A DNA stretch of 64,000 bases. Source: Thiohalocapsa sp. Its GTDB lineage: Bacteria > Pseudomonadota > Gammaproteobacteria > Chromatiales > Chromatiaceae. Numbering within the stretch: position 1 is the stretch's first letter; each line of letters opens with the position of its first letter. The translations under genes and the position numbers were made by a program. Below, one piece after another: positions 40,429-49,741 of this stretch. The stretch lies in contig JAIPFF010000014.1 in the NCBI GenBank assembly GCA_021736785.1, forward strand, positions 1 to 64,000, given 5' to 3'. Under the pieces are notes generated by a model, which worked only from the letters and a program-made list of their open reading frames with translations, searched no databases and had not been told where the DNA came from.

Positions 40429-41916
40429 TCAGCCGACCGCCTGCACCGGGGCGACGCTTCCGCCGTCGTGTTTGGCTCGCCGCGCCGCGTCCAGCAGGAT
40501 CGGCGCAACCAGAGCCGGCTTCAGAGGCGGCGACTGCGGCACCGCGAACGCCCGATCGCTGATCAGCGCGCCGCGCACCGAGTGATCGCCGGAGCGGTGG
40601 CTCAAATGCTCACCGTTCAGGTGGCCGATCTTCGGCGACGACAGTGTGCGTACGTCGGCATCGCGGTTCCAGATCACCATCAGATCCGGCAAGCCGTCGA
40701 GTTGGGAGCCGCTGTACCGATCCCGCACCCTGATGACTTCGGACACCAGCGGGTGCGTGCCGGATGCGTCCCTGATGGCCAGTAAGTCGGCCGTCAACTT
40801 ATCGCAGAGCGACCGGTATTCCTCGCCTGGCTGGACGACACCGTTGGGTTCTCGACCCGCAACACTCAGTCGGACTGCGCCGGCATTATGATTGTGCGGA
40901 ATGGCGTAGAATCGGCGCGCCGCCGCCCGATTGGCGGCGGATTTGGCTAGATTCTTCGCCCGGCCGACGCGGGCGCGCAGCGGCTGCGGTACCAGCTTCG
41001 AATCGAGCAGGCGCTTGCCCAGAGCGGTCAGCCGCGCGATCGAGGTTTTCCGCGGCCGCCCCTCGAGCCGCCGCAGGATCTCTCCCAGGAGCGGGTTCGC
41101 CGTGACGTTCGATTCCATCCCCGGACCGGTGATCACGAACGTTTGGCCGTCGTCCACCACGAGCTGCATCAGTTCGCCCAGCGCCGCGTCGAGGTTTCGG
41201 TAGCACTGCAGCAAGGGATCGTCGACGCCCTTCGGCCCAGTGCCTGCCTCATGCGTCTCGTGCAGATGCCAGCACAGATGGCCGACGTCGTGACCGTCCG
41301 AGAACGAGACGTAGAAGATATCCCAGTCTTGGTCCTCCAGCAGTTCCCGGCTCGCTCGTACCTTGATGCCGATGCGCTGCTCCGAGAGCCGACAGATCTC
41401 GTCGTGGGACATGCCCCGAGCCGCTTCCGCATCCGCGTTGCCGGCGAGGGGATCGTCGCCGAAGCGTTCGATCAAGTCATGTACCAGCCCCTCCGGTACG
41501 CTGGCCGGATCGCCGGTCCGCCCATGAACGATCCAGCGCGTCACCTCCACGCCGGCGCCGAGCCCCGCCATCCCGGTGACGACCGGGTCGACAACGGCAA
41601 CCCGCAGCCCTTCGCGCTCGCAGTCGGCCCAAAACGGCGGCACTTTCATGTCGACGTCATCGGCGAAAGGCCGCACGACATAGTCGGGAGGCATGACCTG
41701 CTTGCGGAAGTAGCGCCCATGCTCAGAGGGATCAGTGCCGGTATTGACCGACGGCCAATACACGCCATTGCCGAAGCCCGCATAGTTCCGCAGGGCTGTA
41801 TTCTGGCCCTTTTGGATGAGGCCGGCCAAGTTCGGCAGCGCCCCGCGGGCGATCCACTTCTCCATCAGTTCCGGCTCGACGGAGTCGAGCCCGACAATTA
41901 AGAGCTTGGTCGGCAT
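40429..41916 (-). CDS. alkaline-phosphatase-superfamily phosphodiesterase/transferase
   Basis: 495-residue protein starting MPTKLLIVGLDSVEPEL. The family fold is shown by VGLDSVEPELMEKW (metal Asp), WPSVNTGTDPSEHGR (with Thr as likely nucleophile region), FYVSFSDGHDVGHLCW (metal D/H residues) and GDHSVRGALI near the C terminus. It resembles the type-I phosphodiesterase/nucleotide pyrophosphatase group. There is no signal peptide, so it acts in the cytoplasm unless exported otherwise. GAGGAGGCGG precedes the ATG at 41916. It starts 11 bases after the glycosyltransferase, so the pair is an operon, probably for a surface glycan. Its substrate is unknown. Confidence 0.75.
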   Translation of the reverse strand: MPTKLLIVGLDSVEPELMEKWIARGALPNLAGLIQKGQNTALRNYAGFGNGVYWPSVNTGTDPSEHGRYFRKQVMPPDYVVRPFADDVDMKVPPFWADCEREGLRVAVVDPVVTGMAGLGAGVEVTRWIVHGRTGDPASVPEGLVHDLIERFGDDPLAGNADAEAARGMSHDEICRLSEQRIGIKVRASRELLEDQDWDIFYVSFSDGHDVGHLCWHLHETHEAGTGPKGVDDPLLQCYRNLDAALGELMQLVVDDGQTFVITGPGMESNVTANPLLGEILRRLEGRPRKTSIARLTALGKRLLDSKLVPQPLRARVGRAKNLAKSAANRAAARRFYAIPHNHNAGAVRLSVAGREPNGVVQPGEEYRSLCDKLTADLLAIRDASGTHPLVSEVIRVRDRYSGSQLDGLPDLMVIWNRDADVRTLSSPKIGHLNGEHLSHRSGDHSVRGALISDRAFAVPQSPPLKPALVAPILLDAARRAKHDGGSVAPVQAVG

Positions 41917-41927
41917 GGTCCGCCTCC

Positions 41928-43001
41928 TCAGTGCGTAGCGTCGAATACATGCGTGTTCACGGGCGGCGCCGTTCGGCTGCCGGCTTTTGCGGCTATTCCC
42001 GTGCCCTCGTGCCGATGGCCGAAAGCCCGTCGCAGCAGGCTCCGGGCCAGAGCGAGTGCCGCCGAGCGCGGCAACAGCCTTATTACGACCGACGCCGCGG
42101 ACAGCGCCAGACGATTCGTCAGGCACCTGGGCTCACCGCGAAACGAGGCCAACGCCAGCATCGCCAGCGACATCCGCGGCGCACGCTCGCCCGACAGCCA
42201 CAGTGCGTGGCAGGTCATCGTCAGCCGCCACCCCATCCGTCTTTGCCAGCGGCTCATGTCAACCGGCAGACCTGCCAGCCGCGCGGCTTCGGCAGCGAAT
42301 GTGCGGCGTTCCCGGTATCTTGCGAGCACTTTGCGGAGATAATCGGTTCCGTCCCATTGGCCATAGGGGCCCTTGTTCTCCCCGTGAACGCGATAGAGCC
42401 CGACGGGTTGGCGGATCGACTCGATGTGCCCGAAGTATAGGTCGGCAGCGGTCAGATAGCCGTCCGGACCCAGGATCGTGCCACTCGGCAGCGGCATCAC
42501 CTGTTCCAGAAAGCCCCGTCTCCAGGCGCATCCGGAAGTGAAGCTCGAGGCGTAGGCAGTCGGGCCGACTGCAGCTGCCTTGCGGCGGTAGTCGCCCGAA
42601 TCCGGAAGCAGGTTGGGGACCTTTGCGCCGGTCGGCTGCAAGCGGGCGTCCGCCACCAGCAGATAACCGTTGCTGCGTACCACGCCGGGTCGGGACAACC
42701 GCTCCACATGCAATGCCGCTGCTTCGGGAAGCAGCACGTCGTCTGCGTCCAACAGCATGACGACATCGCCTCGGCAGTGTGCGAATCCCGCATTGACCGA
42801 ATCCGTTTGGCCACCGTTCTCCTTGAAGACCGCGACGACACGCGAGCCGTAGCTTCGGATGATGTCCCGCGACCCATCGGTCGATCCATCATCGACAACG
42901 ACGACTTCGATCGGGCGATGGGTTTGCGCGAGCGCGCTCTCGATGGCCTCGGCGAGGTAGGCCGCATAGTTGTAGCTGCTGATCAAAATGCTGACGAACA
43001 T
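41928..43001 (-). CDS. family 2 glycosyltransferase
   Basis: 357-residue GT-A glycosyltransferase. The N terminus MFVSILISSYNYAAYL, nucleotide-binding VVVVDDGSTDGS, and the metal DxD in VMLLDADDVLLP are clear. An acceptor-side GPDGYLTAADLY follows, and the C-terminal third is helical. AAAGG 8 bases upstream supports the ATG at 43001. Upstream in-frame sequence is Arg/Lys-rich and not used. Sugar and acceptor cannot be predicted. Confidence 0.88.
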   Translation of the reverse strand: MFVSILISSYNYAAYLAEAIESALAQTHRPIEVVVVDDGSTDGSRDIIRSYGSRVVAVFKENGGQTDSVNAGFAHCRGDVVMLLDADDVLLPEAAALHVERLSRPGVVRSNGYLLVADARLQPTGAKVPNLLPDSGDYRRKAAAVGPTAYASSFTSGCAWRRGFLEQVMPLPSGTILGPDGYLTAADLYFGHIESIRQPVGLYRVHGENKGPYGQWDGTDYLRKVLARYRERRTFAAEAARLAGLPVDMSRWQRRMGWRLTMTCHALWLSGERAPRMSLAMLALASFRGEPRCLTNRLALSAASVVIRLLPRSAALALARSLLRRAFGHRHEGTGIAAKAGSRTAPPVNTHVFDATH

Positions 43002-43386
43002 GGCGAAGACCTTTTTTTTCTTCGTTGGTTGCCGCGCCGACGGGGCATGCCGGGGTCGCGTCGCTCGGCTGCGGGCCGCGATGCCGCGCTCACCCAATCA
43101 AGCCGCTTTGTAGGCGACATGGCGCACAAAACCGAGAAAAAAAGTCGGCTATTTCTGCGGAAAGCGCTTCGTTGCGTCGAAGCGCCAACGTCGAGAGCAT
43201 CGGGGTGGGCGTGGAATCCGTCCGGGGAGCGCGCCCGATGCCGGCACCCTGCGCGCGGATTGTGGAGGGGCGGCGCGGCCGGTTAACTTTGATCTCTCGC
43301 TACCGGTGCGTTGGAAGCGGCGCGTATGCCGCCTCCGCCGGGTGCAAAGGGATAGACTCCACGTCATTGCGAACGAGGTCATTGCT
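43002..43386. other. 385-base divergent region
   Basis: No gene is supported. It separates the glycosyltransferase (minus) from the CPBP protease (plus) and should hold both promoters. An A-rich tract (GAGAAAAAAAGTCGG near 43133-43147) stands out against the GC background. ATTGCGAACGAGGTCATTGC at about 43367-43386 repeats ATTGC twice just before the CPBP start. Confidence 0.3.
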
Positions 43387-44223
43387 ATGCAGACACCGCC
43401 GGGCATCGAACAAGCGTGCGATGTGCCGTTTGGCGCGCTTTACCCGTTCTTGGTGATCACCTTTGCGGTGACGGGGGCGGTGTTCGGCGCCTTTTTCTTC
43501 CTGGCCGATTGGGTCGCGGCTACATTCGGCGAGCCGAGCGGGCATCATCCGCTGTTCATCCTGGCCGTCTATGCGCCTGCGATCGCGGCGTTTATTGTGG
43601 TGGCCTACTACAGCGGCAGCCGCGGTCTGCGCGGTTTTCTGTCCAGGATCCTGTTATGGCGCTGCCCGGCCTGGTGGTATGCCTTTTTATTACTCGGTAT
43701 TCCGCTCATCTTCGTCGGCGGATCGATGCTGAAAGGCAACTGGGGTGTCGACCCCTTGCCCGGCTTAAACGCCACGCTTGCCGCGATGGCGTTCATGCTC
43801 GTGCTCGGGCCGGTGGAGGAATTCGGATGGCGAGGCGTCGCGCTGCCGCTGTTGCAAAGGCGCATGGCGCCGATTTGGGCCGGTCTGGTGCTGGGCCTGA
43901 TCTGGGGCCTCTGGCATCTGCCCGCCTTCCTGCTTGCCGGTACGCCCCAGAGTGGCTGGGGTTTCACGCCGTTCCTGATCGGCTCGGTCGCCGTGAGCTT
44001 GATCCTGACGCCGATGTTCAACGCGGCCGCCGGCAGCATCCTGGTGGCGGCGCTGTTTCACTATCAGCTCATCAACCCGCTATGGCCGGACGCCCAGCCC
44101 TACGACATTCTCCTATTCTCACTGGCCGCGGTGGTCATCGTCTGGCTTAATCGCCACGCAATGTTCGGTCGTTCCGGCGCGGCGACCGAAGTCGTTCGGA
44201 AGGCAGGTCGTTGTTCCGGGTGA
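43387..44223 (+). CDS. CPBP-family intramembrane metalloprotease
   Basis: 278-residue membrane protein with about eight hydrophobic helices. The catalytic Abi/CAAX motifs are present: GPVEEFGWRG (EExxxR), LIWGLWHLPAF (FxxxH type) and the third His in AALFHYQLIN. The family includes bacteriocin self-immunity and regulated proteases; the substrate here is unknown. The ATG at 43387 follows GAGG at 9 bases. It is convergent with the diguanylate cyclase. Confidence 0.88.
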   Translation: MQTPPGIEQACDVPFGALYPFLVITFAVTGAVFGAFFFLADWVAATFGEPSGHHPLFILAVYAPAIAAFIVVAYYSGSRGLRGFLSRILLWRCPAWWYAFLLLGIPLIFVGGSMLKGNWGVDPLPGLNATLAAMAFMLVLGPVEEFGWRGVALPLLQRRMAPIWAGLVLGLIWGLWHLPAFLLAGTPQSGWGFTPFLIGSVAVSLILTPMFNAAAGSILVAALFHYQLINPLWPDAQPYDILLFSLAAVVIVWLNRHAMFGRSGAATEVVRKAGRCSG

Positions 44224-44322
44224 TGCCTCGGTCCGTGCCGCAGCCCGGCGATTGCGCCGAGCGCTGCCATCGCGGTGGCTGTGAAACTTCTCCGGTCGCC
44301 GCGCGGTTTGCCCGACGCGCCC

Positions 44323-46263
44323 TCAGTCGCTCACTTCTACGCGGTTTCGCCCGCCCGCCTTTGCCGCGTACAGGGCGCGGTCGGCGCGTGCGATCACGCT
44401 CTCGACGGTGTCGCCCGAGCGGGCGAGGGTCACGCCGAAGCTGATGGTCTTTTGACCGACGACCGGAAACATGTGCTTTTCCACGCGCCGGCACAGTGCC
44501 TTGGCCAAGGTGGTCAGGCCGTGAAGGCTCGCGCCCGGGCAGAGAATGATGAACTCCTCGCCGCCCCAGCGGCCCAGTGTGTCGCTTTCGCGCAGCGACG
44601 CCGCGAGCACCCCGGCGATCTCCGCCAGCACTTGATCGCCGACGAGATGTCCGTGCCGGTCATTGACGTCTTTGAAGTGATCGATGTCGCCGAGGATGAT
44701 CCCGAAGGGCCTTGCGCTGCGCTCGAAGTTCAGCCGCTCGGCCTGCAGCAGATCCTGGATCTTGCGGCGGTTATGCGCGCCGGTCAGCGCATCCGTGCTG
44801 GCAATGCGCTGCAGTGTGCGTGCCTCCTCCTGGGTCATACGTTCTCGTACCCTGGATTCCGCCAACTGGCTGGAGCGCTGTTCGAGCTCGTCCGCCATCG
44901 CGTTGAAGTTGACGCTGAGTGCGTCGATCTCTTGGATACCGACCGCTTGCAAGGGCTTCTCGCGCAGCCCCCGCCCCAAATGACCGGTGGCCTCCGAAAG
45001 CGCATGAATCGGCGTGGCGATACGCGACGCCAGGCGGCGCGCCACGGACAGCAGCACGACAAAGAAAACCAGGTAGAAGAGCAGCATGCCGCCGATGGCG
45101 AGATACCCGATCCGATTGCTCAACGCCCGCATGGCCTCTATCGGCTCGAAGATCGCCGCTTTGTCGACCAGTACCATCAGGCGCCAGCCGGTCTGTGGCA
45201 CCACTTGCTGTATCAGCGAATACTCGTGTCCATCGACGGAAAGCTCGGCGACGTTGTCGTCCGACTGAAAGAAGTCGGCCAGCCGGTCCCGGAACACGGG
45301 GTGGCGGCCGGTCAGCAGGTTGTATTCATCCGGCTTCTCCCGGGTGGCGACGATAGGCTCGGCGTAGTCGTGGTCTCGAATCTCCTGCAACCCCATCAGC
45401 GCTTCGATACGCGGAGGCATTGCCAGGATCGTTCCTTTGCGATCCACCATGAAGGCCGCGGCATCCCAAGCGAGATGCAGGTCCAGAATATGGTCCACGA
45501 TGCCGTCGATCGTGATATCGAGACCGCTGACGGCCTCGAGTTGATCCCCTCGGTAAATCGGCACGACGTGCGACATCACCCAGCCCTGGCCCGCGGGATC
45601 GAGATACGCGCTGGTCCACACGCCGCGTCGCTCCGGATTGTGCTGCGCGTCCGCTTCGTAATAGAAGTTGAGCTCTTCGACGTTCCAGGACGGGCCAAAG
45701 CGTTGGTCGGCATCGCGCAGGAACGGGTAGATGCGATTCATTCCGTCCCATGTATTGATATAAGCCTGTGTGACGAGCGGGTTGGTCTCGACGATCGAGC
45801 GCATCAGAGGGTCGATGCCCTCGCTGCAGCGCGCCTTGCGCGCTTCGATCTCTCCGATCCGGGTCGTCGCGGAGTAGTAGAGGCTCGAGCCGCCGTTGTC
45901 CGCTTGCTTGTAGTAGGCCCCGTTGGCATGTCGGGCAAATTCCGGCTCGCCGTTCGGCAGCACGCAGTGCCGGTCACTCGCGAAGAAACGCTCGTGATCG
46001 GCCTGCATGATGGACGCCAGTCGAGCGACTCCGCGCAGCTGCGTGTCGATGCGAGTCGCCCTGACGGCCGTCAGATCCAGCAGATTGCCCTGCACCTCCT
46101 CCAGCAGCAATGCCTGGTTCTTGCCCGAGGTGTAGAGGTTGATGCCGAAATAGAGGCCGAGCAGCAGGATCTCGATCACCAGCATCGGCACCAAGGCGCT
46201 CTTCAGGTACTGGCGATAGATGATTGTCTGCAGACTCGACGGGGTTTTCATGACAACGGGCAT
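44323..46263 (-). CDS. membrane diguanylate cyclase with periplasmic sensor domain
   Basis: 646 residues (642 if translation begins at the inner ATG, 46251; neither start has a clear ribosome site). N-terminal helix IEILLLGLYFGINLY, a large periplasmic Cache-type sensor (about residues 45-350), a second helix LAIGGMLLFYLVFFVVLLS, a HAMP linker with EIDALSVNFNAMADEL, then GGDEF. The active motif is GGEEF, which is competent for c-di-GMP synthesis. The inhibitory I-site RESD lies exactly five residues before it, so product inhibition is expected. Predicted role: ligand-controlled switch toward attachment; its ligand is unknown. Confidence 0.92.
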   Translation of the reverse strand: MPVVMKTPSSLQTIIYRQYLKSALVPMLVIEILLLGLYFGINLYTSGKNQALLLEEVQGNLLDLTAVRATRIDTQLRGVARLASIMQADHERFFASDRHCVLPNGEPEFARHANGAYYKQADNGGSSLYYSATTRIGEIEARKARCSEGIDPLMRSIVETNPLVTQAYINTWDGMNRIYPFLRDADQRFGPSWNVEELNFYYEADAQHNPERRGVWTSAYLDPAGQGWVMSHVVPIYRGDQLEAVSGLDITIDGIVDHILDLHLAWDAAAFMVDRKGTILAMPPRIEALMGLQEIRDHDYAEPIVATREKPDEYNLLTGRHPVFRDRLADFFQSDDNVAELSVDGHEYSLIQQVVPQTGWRLMVLVDKAAIFEPIEAMRALSNRIGYLAIGGMLLFYLVFFVVLLSVARRLASRIATPIHALSEATGHLGRGLREKPLQAVGIQEIDALSVNFNAMADELEQRSSQLAESRVRERMTQEEARTLQRIASTDALTGAHNRRKIQDLLQAERLNFERSARPFGIILGDIDHFKDVNDRHGHLVGDQVLAEIAGVLAASLRESDTLGRWGGEEFIILCPGASLHGLTTLAKALCRRVEKHMFPVVGQKTISFGVTLARSGDTVESVIARADRALYAAKAGGRNRVEVSD

Positions 46264-46423
46264 GTTCGACAGCTGCGCGCGGCAAGGCGACCATTATGCG
46301 CGCCGTCCCGCGGAAGCGCCGCAGCTGATGAGGTGGCTCGGGAGACCGGCGCGAAAAGTCGTGCCGGCCGTTGGTGCGGGCGAGTCGGCGTCCGAAGTGC
46401 TCGCCGCTTTCTGCCCCCGCGGG

Positions 46424-49201
46424 TCAAGCGGGAGGGTCGAGCCGCAGCCGAACCTTGACGATTTCGAGGTCGTCCGGATCTCGGTGGCTGGTGAAGCCCA
46501 GCACCTTGCAAAGCTTCAGCATGGTGCGGTTGTCGCGCAGGACATCGCCGATGATTTCTTTCATGCCGCGTTGCGCGGCGTAGTCGATGATGCGCCGCAT
46601 CAGCAGAATGCCGAGCCCCATGCCGGCCATGTCGTGGCGGACCAGAACGGCATATTCGCCTTGCTCGTTATCGGGGTCGGCGGTGACGCTGACCACACCG
46701 TAAATCTCGGTTTGGCCGGGGATGCCGGGATCGGTGAGGATCAGCGCCATCTCGCGGTCGTAGTCGAGTTGGGTGAAGCGGGCGGCGGCAACGTGGTCGA
46801 GAACGCGCATGGGTGCGAAAAAGCGCAGCCTGACTTCCTCCGGGGTCAGCTTGGTGAACGCCTCCCGCAGCGAGGGTTCGTCCTCGGGGCGGATCGGGCG
46901 CAGCAGCAGCGTGCGGCCGTCACCGAGCCGAATGCTTTCTTCCAGTGTCTTCGGGTAGGGGCGGATCGCGAGCCGGGCGGTGCCTTCGGGTTCTCCGGAC
47001 GGGACGCTTGCGGCGAGCTCTTCCGCCCCCTTTGGCCGATCACGCGCCTCTGCCGTCGGCCCTGCGGCCGGCGGCTCCGCGCGGATGCGTGCGTCCAGCG
47101 CGATGACTCCGAACTGATCCGCCAGCAGCGGGTTGATGTCCATTTCGCGGATTTCGGGGATGTCGCAGATCAGCTGGGAGACCCGCACCAGCGCCAGGGA
47201 GAGCGCGTCCAGATTCACGGCGGGATGCGCCGGCGAGCCCTGCAGCAGCCGGTGGATGCGGGTGCGCGACAGCAGCTCGCGGGCCAGATGCATGTTCAGC
47301 GGCGGCAGGCCGATGGCCTTGTCGTCGATGGTTTCGGCTTGCGTGCCGCCGTGTCCGGCCAGGATCACCGGGCCGAATTGCGGGTCGTCGGCAATGCCGA
47401 TGATGAGCTCGTAGGCACCGGGGCGGCGCACCATCGGCTGCACGCTGAAGCCGGCCAGGCGGGCTTTTGGATACGCCGCGGCCACCCGGGCCCGGATCGC
47501 ACGCGCCTGCTCCGCGGCCGCGGCGGGGCCGACCACGTCCAGGGCAATGCCGCCGGCGGCGGTTTTGTGCAGAAGGTCCGGCGACTGCAGCTTCACCACC
47601 ACGGGGCCGCCGATCTCCGCCGCGCGCGCCGCGGCCTCCTCCGGCGTCTCGGCCGGGTAAGTGGGCACCGCGGAGATGCCGTAGGCGGACAGCACTTGCT
47701 TGGATGCGACCTCGGTGAGCCAGCCGCCGTCGCTGGCCACGGCCTCGCGCACGATGTCTCGGGCGCGCTGCAGGTCCGGCGTGAAGTGCTCCGGCACCGA
47801 CGGCGGCGTCTCGGTCAGCAGGCGCTGATTGCGGCGGTAGCGTGCCAGATACATGAAGGCGCGCACGGCCTGCTCGGGGGTCGGGTAAGTCGGGATGCCG
47901 TGCTCGGCGAAGCGGCGGCGCGCGTTGCCCACACCCTCGGCGCCGATCCAACTGGTCAGCAGCAGCGGGCGCCTGGCGGCCGAGGCCGGCGCCGCGACGG
48001 CGGTTGCGGTGTCGTCCGGCGTGGACAGCGCCGTCGGGCAATGCAGCAGCAGGATGCCGTCGGCGCCACGTTCCGCTTCCAGCACCTGCAGGGCCGCGGT
48101 GTAACGCCGGGCGTCGGCATCGCCGAGGACGTTGACCGGGTTGGCCCGCGACCAGCCTGCCGGCAGGACTTGATCGAGCGCGTCGAGCGTCTCCGAAGAG
48201 AGCTCCGCGAGCCGCCCGCCCTGTTCGGCGAGCTCGTCGGCGGCAAGCGCTGCCACCCCGCCCCCGTTGCTCAGGATCGCAAGACGATCTCCCTTGGGCG
48301 CCTTGGCCAAGGCCAGGATCGCGGCTGCGTCGAAGAGCTCCTCGAGACCATCGACGCGCAGCAGGCCGGCCCTGGCGAAGGCGGCGTCGTGGACGGCGTC
48401 GGTCCCGGCCATTGCCCCGGTATGAGATTCCACCGCACGCGCGCCGGTCGGATGGCGGCCCGACTTGACGACAATGACCGGCTTCATCCGCGCCGCCGCC
48501 CTGGCGGCGGACATGAAGCGCCGCGCGCTGCCGGGCAGATCACCGAGGGTCTCGATGTAGAGCAGGATGCCGCGGGTCGCCGGGTCGCTGGCCAAATGAT
48601 CCAGCATCTCGCCGAAGCCGACGCCGGCCAGGTCGCCGAGCGAGACCAGATGCGAGAAGCCGACACCGCGCGCACCGGCCCAGTCGATCACCGAGGTGAC
48701 GATGGCGCCGGACTGGGCGACGAACGCTAGCGAGCCGCCGCGCGGCATCCGGTGCGAGAAACTCGCGTTGAGTCCGATGGACGGCACCAGAACGCCGAGA
48801 CAATTCGGGCCGATCAGCCGGACTTTGCAGCGGGCTGCCGCATTGCCGATGGCCGCGCATGCATCGGCGCTATGGGGGTGTGGGGCACCGAAACCGTCGG
48901 TGATGACGACCGCCGCGCGCGCGCCCTTTCCCGCCAGCGCTTCGATGATGTCGGGCACCGAGTCATGCTTGGCGCAGACGACGCCGAGCTCCGCGGCCTC
49001 GGGCAGGTCCGCGACGCTGTGCACGGCCTTATGCCCTTCGACACGCCTGGCGTCGGGGTGCACCGCCATCAACCTGCCCTTGAAGCCGCTGCCGAACAGA
49101 TTGCTCGCCAAGACCGCGGCGATCTGCCCTTGCGCGCCGGGGCCGATGACCAATGCAATGGCCTTCGGTCTGAATAGCGCGTCGAAACCCTTGATGGTCA
49201 T
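46424..49201 (-). CDS. Pat-type protein acyltransferase (NDP-forming acyl-CoA synthetase-like + GNAT)
   Basis: 925 residues. An N-terminal CoA-binding/acyl-CoA-synthetase (NDP-forming)-like region carries LIGPNCLGVLVPS, VAQSGAIVTSVIDWA, SHTGAMAGTD and an ATP-grasp part (VVKLQSPDLLHKTAAGG). A C-terminal GNAT domain (about residues 750-925) has VRHDMAGMGLGILLMRRI, the acetyl-CoA loop. This fusion is the layout of Pat/YfiQ, which acetylates the active-site lysine of Acs and so shuts it off. An acs gene lies in the same window, which fits, though the distance gives no direct proof. A GGAG site precedes the ATG at 49201. Confidence 0.88.
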   Translation of the reverse strand: MTIKGFDALFRPKAIALVIGPGAQGQIAAVLASNLFGSGFKGRLMAVHPDARRVEGHKAVHSVADLPEAAELGVVCAKHDSVPDIIEALAGKGARAAVVITDGFGAPHPHSADACAAIGNAAARCKVRLIGPNCLGVLVPSIGLNASFSHRMPRGGSLAFVAQSGAIVTSVIDWAGARGVGFSHLVSLGDLAGVGFGEMLDHLASDPATRGILLYIETLGDLPGSARRFMSAARAAARMKPVIVVKSGRHPTGARAVESHTGAMAGTDAVHDAAFARAGLLRVDGLEELFDAAAILALAKAPKGDRLAILSNGGGVAALAADELAEQGGRLAELSSETLDALDQVLPAGWSRANPVNVLGDADARRYTAALQVLEAERGADGILLLHCPTALSTPDDTATAVAAPASAARRPLLLTSWIGAEGVGNARRRFAEHGIPTYPTPEQAVRAFMYLARYRRNQRLLTETPPSVPEHFTPDLQRARDIVREAVASDGGWLTEVASKQVLSAYGISAVPTYPAETPEEAAARAAEIGGPVVVKLQSPDLLHKTAAGGIALDVVGPAAAAEQARAIRARVAAAYPKARLAGFSVQPMVRRPGAYELIIGIADDPQFGPVILAGHGGTQAETIDDKAIGLPPLNMHLARELLSRTRIHRLLQGSPAHPAVNLDALSLALVRVSQLICDIPEIREMDINPLLADQFGVIALDARIRAEPPAAGPTAEARDRPKGAEELAASVPSGEPEGTARLAIRPYPKTLEESIRLGDGRTLLLRPIRPEDEPSLREAFTKLTPEEVRLRFFAPMRVLDHVAAARFTQLDYDREMALILTDPGIPGQTEIYGVVSVTADPDNEQGEYAVLVRHDMAGMGLGILLMRRIIDYAAQRGMKEIIGDVLRDNRTMLKLCKVLGFTSHRDPDDLEIVKVRLRLDPPA

Positions 49202-49483
49202 TGCTGCTCCGTCGTGATGCCGCTCCCCGGGCACGCTGCCGGGGCCGCGGCGGCATGCACCGGTTATCGGCGCGAGCTGCCGCGGCCGTTGCCCGGCCGC
49301 CGATACCCGAGCGGTACGCCCGCGTTGCGCCGTCGACTTGCGCTCCGCCGACCCGGTGCGTCGGGCATGCGGCAGCCGACCGCCGTTTCCGGGCTCATTT
49401 GCGGATCATGGCTAGACTATAGCCCGTGCGCCACGGCCGGCTCGGCCGGCCGCCACCACCGCCGCGATCCTCGAGGGGGCAAC

Positions 49484-49741
49484 ATGAACCGGCAAGACTT
49501 GCGCGAGCTCGTGGTCGATACTCTGCTCGGGGTGGCCCCCGAGATCGATGCGAACGCCCTGGATCCCGACGTGAACTTCAGGGATCAGGCCGAGCTCGAC
49601 TCGGTCGATTATCTGAACTTCGTGCTGTCGCTGGAGCAGCGCTTGAGCCTCCGCATCCCCGAGGTCGACTATCCGCGATTGTCCGGCCTGAACGGTTGTC
49701 TGCTCTATCTGCATGCGCGCGGAGTCGGCACCGCCGACTGA
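49484..49741 (+). CDS. acyl carrier protein
   Basis: 85-residue carrier. The helix-2 motif is AELDSVDYLNFV, with the Ser of DSVD as the 4'-phosphopantetheine attachment site. Leu/acidic helices surround it, as in AcpP-like folds. GAGGGGG precedes the ATG. It stands alone; no synthase or transferase is beside it, so it is a stand-alone ACP divergent from pat rather than the housekeeping fatty-acid ACP. Confidence 0.85.
   Translation: MNRQDLRELVVDTLLGVAPEIDANALDPDVNFRDQAELDSVDYLNFVLSLEQRLSLRIPEVDYPRLSGLNGCLLYLHARGVGTAD

Noticed and set aside
46220-48730. 836-codon open frame antisense to the Pat-type gene
   Set aside because: No family motif, no ribosome site, and fully explained by the GC-rich coding strand opposite it.
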